Of a stretch of 31,042 bases of DNA, positions 8,688 through 16,269 are shown piece by piece. The stretch comes from JAWLDV01 sp046537975 (lineage in GTDB: Bacteria; Desulfobacterota; Desulfobulbia; Desulfobulbales; SURF-16), in the NCBI GenBank assembly GCA_046537975.1, contig JBKHJR010000031.1:1-31042 (forward strand), given 5' to 3'. The notes under the pieces were generated by a model that worked only from the letters and a program-made list of their open reading frames with translations, ran no database searches and had not been told where the DNA came from. Position numbers and translations under genes: made by a program. The first letter of the stretch is position 1. Every line of letters begins with the position of its first letter.

Positions 8688-9268
8688 TCCAGCCTTTTCT
8701 CACCCGCTTTCACAGGGATGGGGATATGATTTTCCCGGGGCGGCAGGGGACAATCATAGATAGGGTTATAGTGGCAATAAGGGTTATAAGCCCTGTTGAA
8801 GTCGATAATGAAGGAGCCGTCCAGATCCCTCTGCAGTTCAAGGTAACGGCCGGCCTTATAGGTCTCGTCCTTGTTGGTGGGATCAGTGAACATAACCGAC
8901 AATTGCTCGGAATCCCGCGATGACCAGACTTCCAGGTCAAGCTCCTTGCCCTTGAGAGAAAAACTCAGGCGGCCCACTGCCAGCATTCTTCCCCCCCTTT
9001 TTTCCGGTTCGGAATATGGTTCATAGGTGCCCTTGATCCGGTAGTCAGGGTCCGGAGAATAGTAGGCAAGTCCCTCAAAGGAGTTACGTTCACCCGCAGG
9101 AATAGGAGACTGCTGATTATTTTTGAAAAAAGCGTCTTTGTTTTCTCTGAATTTTTCCACCTTTTGGAGATAGTCGTCAGAAACCCCGGCTTTTTCCTGA
9201 CTGTCTGATTGACAGCCGCTCAAAGCCATAAATATGACGATTAAACTTAAAAATACTTCCTTTTTCAT
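8684..9268 (-). CDS. DUF1684 lipoprotein
   Basis: 194 residues from ATG 9268. This start is chosen because GGAGGAG lies about 11 bases upstream and because it begins directly with a lipoprotein signal: MKKEV, a hydrophobic stretch and the lipobox LSGC (Cys19 in this numbering). A longer frame from 9295 would run through the ribosome site. The mature part has the DUF1684 features: YSPDPDYRIKG, a central GRLSFSLKGKELDLEV sheet, and the strongly conserved end FNRAYNPYCHYNP, then CPLPPRENHIPIPV. The family has no established biochemical role; it is membrane-anchored here. It converges on the MFS gene. Confidence 0.88.
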   Translation of the reverse strand: MKKEVFLSLIVIFMALSGCQSDSQEKAGVSDDYLQKVEKFRENKDAFFKNNQQSPIPAGERNSFEGLAYYSPDPDYRIKGTYEPYSEPEKRGGRMLAVGRLSFSLKGKELDLEVWSSRDSEQLSVMFTDPTNKDETYKAGRYLELQRDLDGSFIIDFNRAYNPYCHYNPIYDCPLPPRENHIPIPVKAGEKRLD

Positions 9269-9544
9269 TATCTTACTTCTCTCCTCCGGGAACAAAAAAC
9301 ATATCCACTTTCCTTTACGAAGCTGTTATCCTCCGCCGGACTATGAACATATCTGCCTTTTACCAGGCCTATTATTCATTACAGATAATTGGTAACACTC
9401 TTTTCAACTCAATGCCTTCGCGGGGATCCTGCAAAAAGTCCACTCCGATCTTCCCCACTTTTTTACAGATTAATGCCGAACCAACAAATGCCTGAGAAAA
9501 CGGCAGCCTGACTACTGAAGTACCTTTCATAGCTGTTGAGCAAA

Positions 9545-10372
9545 TTAAAAAATCAAATTGATACGGCAGCCGTAAGAAGTGGTTTTATTTTCCGGCTCAT
9601 AGACTTCAAAAAAGCCCACGCCATTATAATAAACAATTTCCCTATCCGAGTCATCTATGTCCCAGTAATTCAAATAAGGCTCCACCGCCAAGGTATATCC
9701 GGGACTCAACCTCCTTTCCAGTGAGGCGGAGAGTTTCAGGCCGTAGCCGTAACCGGCATCCTGATCAACCTCGGGATCGCTGAAACCTGGATCAACATCA
9801 CTCAGGTAGGTCTTAACGTTACCTCCCCAGAAAATATCATACTCAGCGCTAAGGCCCAGATCCCAGTTTGGTGACAGCGAAGAAGAAAGCCTGACCCCAA
9901 CAGGAGAGTACAGATATTCCACTTCTCTCTCATAACCTTCGGCACCTTGAATATCACTATTCCAGAAACGATAGCCCATTCCGGAAAACGGGGTTACAAG
10001 AATACCTCTCTTTGGGCCGTAATCCCTGCCTACAAGGAACCTTGCCTCCATCACCCAATCCTCGGACTCAGCTACTGCAGGACTTCCACCGAAGGTCCTC
10101 CCTTCATAGTCAAGGTCTCCCTCCAGATACCTTAAACCGGCTTCACACATCCATCTGCCATGCCATCTGCCATGAAAGGTGTATTTGCCCGTAACACCGT
10201 ACAAATCCCCGTCCTCTTCCATAGCCCCGGATTCCTCATAGTCCATGAACATGGCATCAAACCCTATACTGAAATCATGTTCAGCGGCGCAAAGAGTATC
10301 TATCCAATAAACTGGAAGCACCATAAACAAAAACACCCCTGCTGATACCAAGACTTTTCTAAGTTGTCCCAT
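9545..10372 (-). CDS. Outer-membrane beta-barrel protein
   Basis: 275 residues. An N-terminal signal (positive MGQLRK, hydrophobic core to about residue 26, cleavage probably near CAAEHDF) is followed by alternating polar/apolar strands rich in Tyr, Gly and Asp, and the chain ends in a phenylalanine (INLIF), the usual barrel-assembly signal. Strand count suggests eight to twelve strands; loops are acidic. No enzyme motif is visible. It has 236 bases upstream containing a perfect 9-bp inverted repeat just before the start. It may be a small channel or adhesin-like barrel; the exact family is not recognised. Confidence 0.7.
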   Translation of the reverse strand: MGQLRKVLVSAGVFLFMVLPVYWIDTLCAAEHDFSIGFDAMFMDYEESGAMEEDGDLYGVTGKYTFHGRWHGRWMCEAGLRYLEGDLDYEGRTFGGSPAVAESEDWVMEARFLVGRDYGPKRGILVTPFSGMGYRFWNSDIQGAEGYEREVEYLYSPVGVRLSSSLSPNWDLGLSAEYDIFWGGNVKTYLSDVDPGFSDPEVDQDAGYGYGLKLSASLERRLSPGYTLAVEPYLNYWDIDDSDREIVYYNGVGFFEVYEPENKTTSYGCRINLIF

Positions 10373-10400
10373 TTATTATCCCCTTTCACATTATTGTCAA

Positions 10401-10427
10401 CAAATTGCAATATCTTAGTGCAATTTG
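10401..10427. promoter_or_regulatory. 9-bp inverted repeat upstream of the barrel gene
   Basis: CAAATTGCA (10401-10409) and TGCAATTTG (10419-10427) form a perfect inverted repeat with a nine-base spacer, 28 bases upstream of the barrel start. The two half-sites are about 18 bases apart centre to centre, compatible with a dimeric repressor or activator; a 5' UTR hairpin is the alternative. Confidence 0.45.
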
Positions 10428-10608
10428 CAATGCAGACATAACATCCTGTTTTTAATGGCTTAACCTCCAGTTAAAATTCTTTATGTGTAGTAAAATATAA
10501 AATTTTTAACCTTAAAAAATCTCTAATTTTTAATAGACTTGGTTGAATAAATTCATACTACTCAGCCAGATCACTTTTTCTGAATAATCAGGATCCAGTA
10601 TAGCGGAT

Positions 10609-10800
10609 TTACTCTTCATTACCGCCTTTTTCTTCAACCAGATAATCCTTTAACTTCTCGTAAAGGCTTTCAGGAAGGTCTTCATCGTACATAAAGGCCC
10701 GGGCCTCTTCACCGGTTATCTTCTCCTTGATTTCAAGGGGAAGGGCGCGGAGTATCGCCACCCTCTCCGGCTTTGGTCTGTTTTTTTCTCCTGAAGCCAT
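10609..10800 (-). CDS. Small acidic hypothetical protein
   Basis: 63 residues from ATG 10800, which has a perfect GGAGG five bases upstream; the longer open frame to 10860 would overlap the CapA-like gene and lacks such a site. The product is charged and helical (RVAILRALPLEIKEKITGEEARAFM, then YEKLKDYLVEEKGG), with no cysteines, signal or membrane segment. It starts 22 bases after the CapA-like gene, so the two should share a transcript. Family unknown; it could be a small regulatory or adaptor protein. Confidence 0.65.
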   Translation of the reverse strand: MASGEKNRPKPERVAILRALPLEIKEKITGEEARAFMYDEDLPESLYEKLKDYLVEEKGGNEE

Positions 10801-10822
10801 GTCTTCCTCCATTAACCCGATA

Positions 10823-11983
10823 CTATTCAGATTGATGTTCAAAAGAGTCCCACAGCACATCCAGCCTCCCGTCCCCGCGACTGACTACCGTGGTTCCGAA
10901 CTGTCTTCCTTCCCGGTTCAACACCGCCTCCACCCAGGCTATATCCTCTGTCACCGGTTTCTTGAGCTGGAAGTTCCTGATCTGCAAAGGAGTAAGCTGG
11001 AATCGCTTGAGTCTGCCGCTGGCCGGATCAATCTCCGGAAAGTACATCAGACAGAGATCAGCCCGGTAAGCATGGTGCCCGCCGATTCCTTCATAATCGT
11101 TGAGAAAGTCGCCGCAGCCATAGATTATGGGCCGGTCCCGATGGATCTCCAGTCCCTTGAAATGATGGGAGGAATGACCGTGGAAAACATCGATGCCGGC
11201 CTCGTCGATCAGGCCGTGGGCAAACTCCCTCTCCTGATCGGTTATCTCATAGCCCCAGTTGCCGCCCCAGTGAACCGAGGCCACCACTACGTCCCCCTTC
11301 CTTCTTACTTCCTTGACCCTGCCGGCAATATCTCTTATTGTAGTTGCGGAGAGATCAGGCAGAAGATCGACTCCTGGTTTCTCCCGGGAAACTTCCCACT
11401 GAACGGGAATACCGCTGCTGACAAAGCCGAAGGAGTAGATCACCACCCGGCCCTCCTTTTCTTCCCTCTCCAAAATAACCGGACTCTCTGCCTCGGCGGG
11501 ATTAACCCCGGCTCCGGCATGCCTGAGCCCGGCCTTGTCCAGAGTGGCAAGGGTTTCTTTAAGGCCGGCATAACCCCAGTCCAGAACATGGTTATTGGCC
11601 AGAACGCAGCAGTCGATGTCAGCTGCCGTAATACAGTCTATATTGGCGGGATGCATGCGATAGTTTATGCCCTTGCCCGGCCAGTAGTTTTCACTGGTGG
11701 TTACCGCGGTCTCCAGGTTGATGATCCGGAAATCAGGTGACATACCCGCAAGTTGGACCAGAGCCTCGCCCCAGATATAATCGGGATCAACTTCCCGGGG
11801 TATTGGACCGTTGACCTTCTCAGCCAGCTCAACATAGACCCGGGCATCTTTGACATAAGGTTCATAAAGTCTTGGGGGGCTGGGCCGGGGCATAATCTGG
11901 TCAACACCCCGACCGGTCATTACATCACCACAGAGGAAAAGGCTGATTTCTTCCTGTAGGTCGGATTCACTTTTGGAGGCCAT
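10823..11983 (-). CDS. CapA-family metallophosphoesterase-like protein (PGA_cap)
   Basis: 386 residues. The family fold is that of a calcineurin-like phosphoesterase, first known from poly-gamma-glutamate capsule genes. Visible motifs in order: FLCGDVMTGR (17-25, D20), INLETAVT (88-95), the LANNHVLDWG metal loop (129-137), SVHWGGNWGYE, and FHGHSSHHFKGLE with the closing YGCGDFLNDY. There is no N-terminal signal or membrane anchor, unlike many capsule CapA proteins, so this copy is probably cytoplasmic. No capB/capC ligase genes are nearby, so a capsule role is not supported. ATG 11983 has only a weak GGAAA upstream. Confidence 0.82.
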   Translation of the reverse strand: MASKSESDLQEEISLFLCGDVMTGRGVDQIMPRPSPPRLYEPYVKDARVYVELAEKVNGPIPREVDPDYIWGEALVQLAGMSPDFRIINLETAVTTSENYWPGKGINYRMHPANIDCITAADIDCCVLANNHVLDWGYAGLKETLATLDKAGLRHAGAGVNPAEAESPVILEREEKEGRVVIYSFGFVSSGIPVQWEVSREKPGVDLLPDLSATTIRDIAGRVKEVRRKGDVVVASVHWGGNWGYEITDQEREFAHGLIDEAGIDVFHGHSSHHFKGLEIHRDRPIIYGCGDFLNDYEGIGGHHAYRADLCLMYFPEIDPASGRLKRFQLTPLQIRNFQLKKPVTEDIAWVEAVLNREGRQFGTTVVSRGDGRLDVLWDSFEHQSE

Positions 11984-12152
11984 AATTGCACTATTTCCGG
12001 CTGATCTGGATTTCAGGATAACTACAATTATGATAGGTTAATATTTAATATCATGTCAAGCAGGGATAACACGAATTACCGGAGTCGAGAGTCGAAAACA
12101 GTCTCCGGCTGCCCGTAGGAGGAAATATATCAACATAAAAAAGGAGGTTCTC

Positions 12153-12350
12153 ATGGAGGGGAACAGGTGGGAAGTAATAGTTACTGATGTCAGAATGCCG
12201 TTCTTATCAATGGTCGTTTTCATGATCAAGTGGGCTGTGGCCGCTATTCCGGCCTTAATTATAATTTTCATTCTCCTGGGAATAATGTCCATGATATTAA
12301 GCGGTTTTACCGCCGGTTTCATGGGCAGCATGTATCATCATATGGGATAG
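12153..12350 (+). CDS. Small membrane protein, 65 residues
   Basis: ATG 12153 follows AGGAGG by six bases, a strong ribosome site that makes this a credible gene. One long hydrophobic stretch (about residues 18-55, FLSMVVFMIKWAVAAIPALI onward) may form one or two membrane passes, ending MYHHMG. No family name comes to mind. It stands alone between a divergent CapA-like gene and the CBS gene, about 417 bases ahead of the latter. Confidence 0.65.
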   Translation: MEGNRWEVIVTDVRMPFLSMVVFMIKWAVAAIPALIIIFILLGIMSMILSGFTAGFMGSMYHHMG

Positions 12351-12767
12351 GGAGTTTAGAAAAACCGGATAGCTGCAGTTTGAACGGCCAGCAATATCAT
12401 TACACTGTTATCCAACTACCCCATAGATAATCGCTTGTCAACAGGAGTCAAATATTCTAATTTTTAAATAGATTTATTTTACGGTACCAGATCGATATCT
12501 TCCAATAACGGGATAGTATCTGTTATTAATAAATCCGGGAATCGCCCCTGGATGCCTGCACCTTAAGGCAGGTCATGGCAGGTTGCTCTGCTCCAATCAA
12601 GCCGGGTGCTGAAAAATCAGTATCCCGGTCATTCCTGTGAAGATCATCCCCGGCAGCTGTTTCAGGGAGCAGAAATTCAGACATACCTACAATTTATCAT
12701 TTATCCTAACTTCTTGGGAAGTTACGGAAATGTTACCTGACAGATTAATAAAGAGAGGGAGGCTATT
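12351..12767. other. Gene-free stretch with a structured segment
   Basis: No open frame with a ribosome site is seen. The first 190 bases are AT-rich and featureless. From about 12540 the composition changes to GC-richer with several paired segments, the clearest being 12587-12673. The last 90 bases carry the signals for the CBS gene. Confidence 0.5.
12587..12673 (+). ncRNA. Candidate structured RNA or leader upstream of the CBS gene
   Basis: An outer 8-bp stem pairs TCTGCTCC (12587-12594) with GGAGCAGA (12666-12673). Inside it, CCGGG (12602-12606) pairs with CCCGG (12624-12628), and within that CTGA (12609-12612) pairs with TCAG (12617-12620) around an AAAA loop. The arm from 12630 to 12665 is less ordered. 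It ends about 95 bases before the CBS-domain start. I do not recognise a known riboswitch class; it is a fold prediction by eye only. Confidence 0.35.
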
Positions 12768-13184
12768 ATGGGACTGAAGGACTCTATAAAGACAGCTGTA
12801 CAGAAAAAAGCCGCCGAGGTCAAAGACAGCGACAGCATAAGAACGGCAATTCGCAAGATGGATGAAGATCAGACTTCAGCCCTGGTTGTAGAAAAGGACC
12901 TGGATCTTATAGGCATTATTACGGATATGGACATCCTGCACAGCGTGACTTCAGGGGATGATCTGGATAAGACCCAGGTAGTCAGCATTATGACTGCCTG
13001 CGAGTTGATCACCGGCAAGGGGGCAAAAACTCCCTGTGTACAGCTCGATGAAGATGAAAGTGTAAAAAATGCCCTGGATATAATGTATCAGGCCGGTGTC
13101 CACTATCTTCTGGTATCCGGAGCAGATGATAAGGCGATCGGTCTGGTCTCTATCAGAGATCTGCTTAAACTGGCTATCTCCTAA
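12768..13184 (+). CDS. Two-CBS-domain protein
   Basis: 138 residues, cytoplasmic, made almost entirely of a tandem CBS pair. The first repeat (about 18-70) contains IRTAIRKMDEDQTSALVVE and LIGIITDMDIL; the second (about 85-136) contains VKNALDIMYQAGVHYLLVSG and AIGLVSIRDLLKLA. Such pairs usually bind adenine nucleotides and act as energy sensors, but no effector domain is attached, so the partner is unknown. ATG 12768 follows GAGAGGGAGG at a proper distance. A strong intrinsic terminator follows 25 bases after the stop. Confidence 0.88.
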   Translation: MGLKDSIKTAVQKKAAEVKDSDSIRTAIRKMDEDQTSALVVEKDLDLIGIITDMDILHSVTSGDDLDKTQVVSIMTACELITGKGAKTPCVQLDEDESVKNALDIMYQAGVHYLLVSGADDKAIGLVSIRDLLKLAIS

Positions 13185-13209
13185 AGAGAGGCACCTTAAA
13201 GCGGGACAT

Positions 13210-13243
13210 AAAAAAAGCTGCAATCCTGACCTGCAGCTTTTTT
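13210..13243 (+). terminator. Intrinsic terminator of the CBS gene
   Basis: AAAAAAGCTGCA (13211-13222) pairs with TGCAGCTTTTTT (13232-13243), nine-base loop, ending in six T. The matching A-run on the other side lets it work on both strands, so it may also stop minus-strand tRNA-Leu transcription. Confidence 0.85.
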
Positions 13244-13263
13244 ATTCTTATAATGGAAGGTCA

Positions 13264-13350
13264 TGGTGCCGAAGGGGAGACTTGAACTCCCACGAGGTAA
13301 CCCTCACTAGACCCTGAACCTAGCGCGTCTACCAATTCCGCCACTTCGGC
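13264..13350 (-). tRNA. tRNA-Leu (anticodon CAG)
   Basis: On the minus strand GCCGAAG (13344-13350) begins and CTTCGGC-A-CCA (13264-13274) ends an 87-base tRNA with encoded CCA. The anticodon loop TTCAGGG gives CAG. The long variable arm, GGTGGCGGAATTGG-type D arm and GTTCAAGTC T loop are those of a class II leucine tRNA. Confidence 0.95.
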
Positions 13351-13499
13351 ACATAGCAAGTATTAATTAATAACTAATTATCCGGATATTTGTCAAGAAA
13401 TTTTATATCATATACATAGTAGACTGTAAGAATTACACATAAGATTTGAGTTGCAAAGAATAAGGAGTCATGCTACACATAGCACCAAATTTACCCATG

Positions 13500-13577
<78 letters not shown>

Positions 13578-13640
13578 GTTTTGTGATTACTCTCACCATA
13601 GTACCCCTTGGGTACATAATAAATACAATAACAATCTAAT

Positions 13641-13678
13641 AAGCCGGAAAGGAACGCCCCTAACCGGCTTTTTTTTTT
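13641..13678 (+). terminator. Intrinsic terminator after tRNA-Arg
   Basis: AAGCCGG (13641-13647) pairs with CCGGCTT (13664-13670) and runs into ten consecutive T. It lies about 63 bases after the tRNA-Arg CCA. Confidence 0.85.
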
Positions 13679-14270
13679 GTTTACTTACCAGATTGAAAAA
13701 ATTTTGGGTTGTCACAGCGGATTAGCTCGGCCATAACCCATTATTACCCGTTTAATACCTATCTCTGCTTTTTTGCCTCTAAGATCATCGCAATAGACAA
13801 AGAATCGGCCAAGATGAGTGTGCTTTATATTATTTCAATCTGTTATTGCGGCCCGACCTCCCAGGCCAGAAACCTGTTTTTTTCGGGGCCTATTCAATTC
13901 TTAACCGTCCATATTTAAAGATAAGTGCTGGTTAACAACCTCAACCCATCGGGATTGTTTTTCAGCATCGGGATCTTTCACATTGTCTCCGGAAAATATT
14001 TCGGGGTAACGATCCCGGTCCGGGCCAGGAAAATCATAGGTGCCCAGGCCATTACCACCTCTCTGACCGCAGGGCCACTCCCCAGCCCCTCATTCGAAGG
14101 CTTTGCAGCCGTTATTACCTGCCTTTTGCTGGGCAACAAGAAAATTCCCACCTGATTGATCGTTGTCCTGGCCGTTCCGGCAGCAAATTTCACATTGAGG
14201 CAAGATCAGACTGCAGCGATGCAACCGGGTTTCATGTGCCGCAAGTTTTTGCCATAAGAGCCTTTAAATT
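13679..14270. other. Gene-poor decayed stretch
   Basis: Nearly 600 bases with no intact gene. Frames are short, start without ribosome sites, and the composition switches abruptly. One plus-strand frame inside it (13925-14155) looks like a leftover membrane protein. Confidence 0.5.
13925..14155 (+). pseudogene. Possible remnant of a small membrane protein
   Basis: A 76-codon frame begins at a GTG immediately after an in-frame TAA and has no ribosome site. Its product is hydrophobic and glycine-rich in a patterned way (GLFFSIGIFHIV, then GAQAITTSLTAGPLPSPS and GFAAVITCLLLG), which suggests a once-real membrane protein cut at its 5' end. I cannot name the family, and chance cannot be excluded. 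Confidence 0.25.
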
Positions 14271-14460
14271 TTCTTTTTCCGGCGGGGGGATGGCGATTTT
14301 CAGTCGTTCATAATCAGAGGGATAAATGAACATGTTGACATGCATCAAAATCAAGAAAAGCCATTTGCTTAACCGATAGTAAACTAAACAATTATCAACA
14401 CAGGAGGTTTTAGTAATAAAGACGACGGCTTTAATCGCCACAACCTTTTTTATTCTAAGG
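14271..14460 (+). repeat. Leader repeat copy A, with candidate ECF promoter
   Basis: This copy matches copy B (20617-20805) over its whole length, through the ribosome site AGGAGG and into the Spy-like signal peptide. Candidate promoter: GGCGGGG (14281-14287), 16 bases, TCGTT (14304-14308); GATTTTCAGTCGTT is identical in A and B. A small frame, ATG 14326 to TAG 14379, has AGAGGG upstream and begins MNMLTC, like the anti-sigma protein. It is the nearest such promoter to the RND operon, whose first start is about 545 bases downstream. Confidence 0.75.
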
Positions 14461-14532
14461 CCCCGTTTTACAGGGTTAAACCTCCAGCCCGAGTTCCTTA
14501 GATCTGTCGTAGAATTAGAAGCTTTTAACTGA
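14416..14532 (+). pseudogene. Dead Spy-like gene start
   Basis: After a preserved AGGAGG, codons from 14416 read I-K-T-T-A-L-I-A-T-T-F-F, matching ten of the first twelve residues of the Spy-like protein encoded at 20769. The initiator has become ATA, and similarity stops after about fifteen codons; the frame then runs on to TGA 14530-14532 without resemblance. This is the truncated left copy of a duplicated gene. Confidence 0.7.
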
Positions 14533-14685
14533 AAAGGCTTTAATTTTTAGTAATCTTTGGATAAATTCACGTTTGCTCATAGGTCCTTACCCCTGTCTCA
14601 ATTTCCGTGGAAGGCTTTTAAAACAAAGTTTGGATCTATGGCTGTCTTAGGTCAACTACTTGTGCTCGTTCTCCGCTGAGGTTTT

Positions 14686-14704
14686 TTGCTCCTCCGAGGA
14701 GCAA
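14686..14704. promoter_or_regulatory. Palindrome upstream of the efflux operon
   Basis: TTGCTCCTC-C-GAGGAGCAA is a perfect 9-bp palindrome around one base, about 150 bases ahead of the first operon gene. A second stem, GCCTCAA (14723-14729) with TTGAGGC (14745-14751), follows. No T-run follows either, so an operator or leader structure is more likely than a terminator. Confidence 0.4.
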
Positions 14705-14852
14705 GTTTGAAAATTCATTCCCGCCTCAAAAAATCTCGGCTACATTGAGGCTTGCCATTTATTTAATCTTTTGGGGAATCCGGATAGACCGGAAAATACG
14801 AGCTCGGTAATTGTGATTGACCAATAAAACTGATAAAGAAACGGGTAGACAT

Positions 14853-16265
14853 ATGAAAAATTTGCTTGCTCTTATTTTTTCGAGCTTCCTTCTGGCCGGC
14901 TGCACGGGAGTGCAGAGAAACATCCACACCAGCGACCCGCCGGAACTACCGGATATTGCAGTTTCCGACCACAGCCGGAACAAGGACAATACCCCGCTGG
15001 ATTTCGGAAGAGGACTTGTTCTGGAAGAGGCCATTGAACTGGCTTTAAAACACAATCCCGGGATCAAAATACAAAAAAACCGGGCCGACTCAGCCCGGGC
15101 CGGCTGGCGTGAAGCCCGGGGCAAACGCCTGCCCCATCTAAGCGCAGAGGGGACAGCCCGGCATTACTTGGACGACCAACGCCTGGTGGCGGCCAGATCA
15201 CCCGGAGAATCCGGTGCCTATAGTGATGACCAGTTCGAAGCGGATCTGGTGCTGGAGCTCCCCCTGTTTACCGGAGGCCGGCTGATAAACAACGCTTCTG
15301 CCGCCCGGCTCTTGTCCGAAGCCTCTTTGAACAGGCTGGGCCGGACCCGGAAGGAAACCGTGTTCAACGTAACCTCCACCTTTTATGCCATTCTGAAACA
15401 GCGGCGGGTGCTCGATTCCTTACGTTTTTCCCACAAAACCATTGAACGTCAGAAACAAAAAATCCAGGATATGATCGCAGAACAAAAAGGGGTGAAAGTC
15501 GATCTTCTGCGGGTCCGGGTCAGGCTGTCAGACATTGAACAGCAGATAACAGCCGAAAAAAACCGGCTGGACACCCTGCACCGGCTTCTGACCAACCAGC
15601 TGGGCCTGGAAACGGAGCAAAAACGACTGCCGGTGCAGGGCCAGCTCTCTTTCGAAGGCTCCGACATGTCAGGGGAACCCCCCTGGCAGGAAGTATATGC
15701 CCAGAGGCGGGATTATCAGGCCCTGGAAAACGAAGCTACTGCTGCTAAAAAATCCCTGACCGCAGCCAAGGGAGAATATTGGCCCCGGGTGAATCTGCGG
15801 GGCACCTACGGGGGCAGATGGGCCGCAGGCGATACCGTGGAACAAGCGGGCGCCTCGGTTTCCGAAGATGTAGGCAGTATAGGACTATTCATGGAAGTGC
15901 CCCTGTTTGACGGAGGCGAGATTTCGGCCAGGGCGGCCAAAGCCAGTGCCGATCGGGCTACCGTGCAGGAAAGACTCCGGTACCTCAAGCTGCAGATTCG
16001 CAGGGAAGTACAAACCGCCAGGGATGCCATCAAAGCAGACGTAAGACAGATTCAGACCACAAAGGCGGCAATCGGGGAAGCCAGGGAAGCCCTGGAGATT
16101 GAACAGACCAAGTACAATCTGGGTAAGGGAACTATTGTAGATGTCCTGGATGCCCAGAATGCCCTTTTGCAGGCCCAAACCAACCACGCCCGGGCCATGG
16201 CCGCCTACCATACTGATTTGGCAAGGAAAAAGCTGGCTGAAGGGAAAATTTTGTATAAGGAGTAA
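14853..16265 (+). CDS. TolC-family outer-membrane efflux lipoprotein
   Basis: 470 residues from ATG 14853. This start gives a clean lipoprotein signal, MKNLLALIFSSFLLAGC; a TTG at 14817 would add a charged leader and has no ribosome site. The mature protein has the two TolC-type repeats: the first with ALKHNPGIKIQKNRADSA and the LELPLFTGGR strand, the second with the MEVPLFDGGEISARAAKAS strand, plus long coiled-coil helices and the late KGTIVDVLDAQNAL segment. It should form the outer-membrane tunnel of the efflux pump encoded next. The membrane fusion gene starts five bases after the stop. Gene order C-B-A is that of Cnr/Czc-type metal efflux operons. Confidence 0.9.
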   Translation: MKNLLALIFSSFLLAGCTGVQRNIHTSDPPELPDIAVSDHSRNKDNTPLDFGRGLVLEEAIELALKHNPGIKIQKNRADSARAGWREARGKRLPHLSAEGTARHYLDDQRLVAARSPGESGAYSDDQFEADLVLELPLFTGGRLINNASAARLLSEASLNRLGRTRKETVFNVTSTFYAILKQRRVLDSLRFSHKTIERQKQKIQDMIAEQKGVKVDLLRVRVRLSDIEQQITAEKNRLDTLHRLLTNQLGLETEQKRLPVQGQLSFEGSDMSGEPPWQEVYAQRRDYQALENEATAAKKSLTAAKGEYWPRVNLRGTYGGRWAAGDTVEQAGASVSEDVGSIGLFMEVPLFDGGEISARAAKASADRATVQERLRYLKLQIRREVQTARDAIKADVRQIQTTKAAIGEAREALEIEQTKYNLGKGTIVDVLDAQNALLQAQTNHARAMAAYHTDLARKKLAEGKILYKE

Positions 16266-16269
16266 AAAA

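Noticed and set aside
10727..11740. A 337-codon plus-strand open frame
   Set aside because: It runs opposite to the CapA-like gene, which has family motifs along its length; the plus frame has no ribosome site and no recognisable domain.
14232..14441. A 69-codon minus-strand frame
   Set aside because: It lies across leader copy A, whose plus-strand signals explain the conservation.
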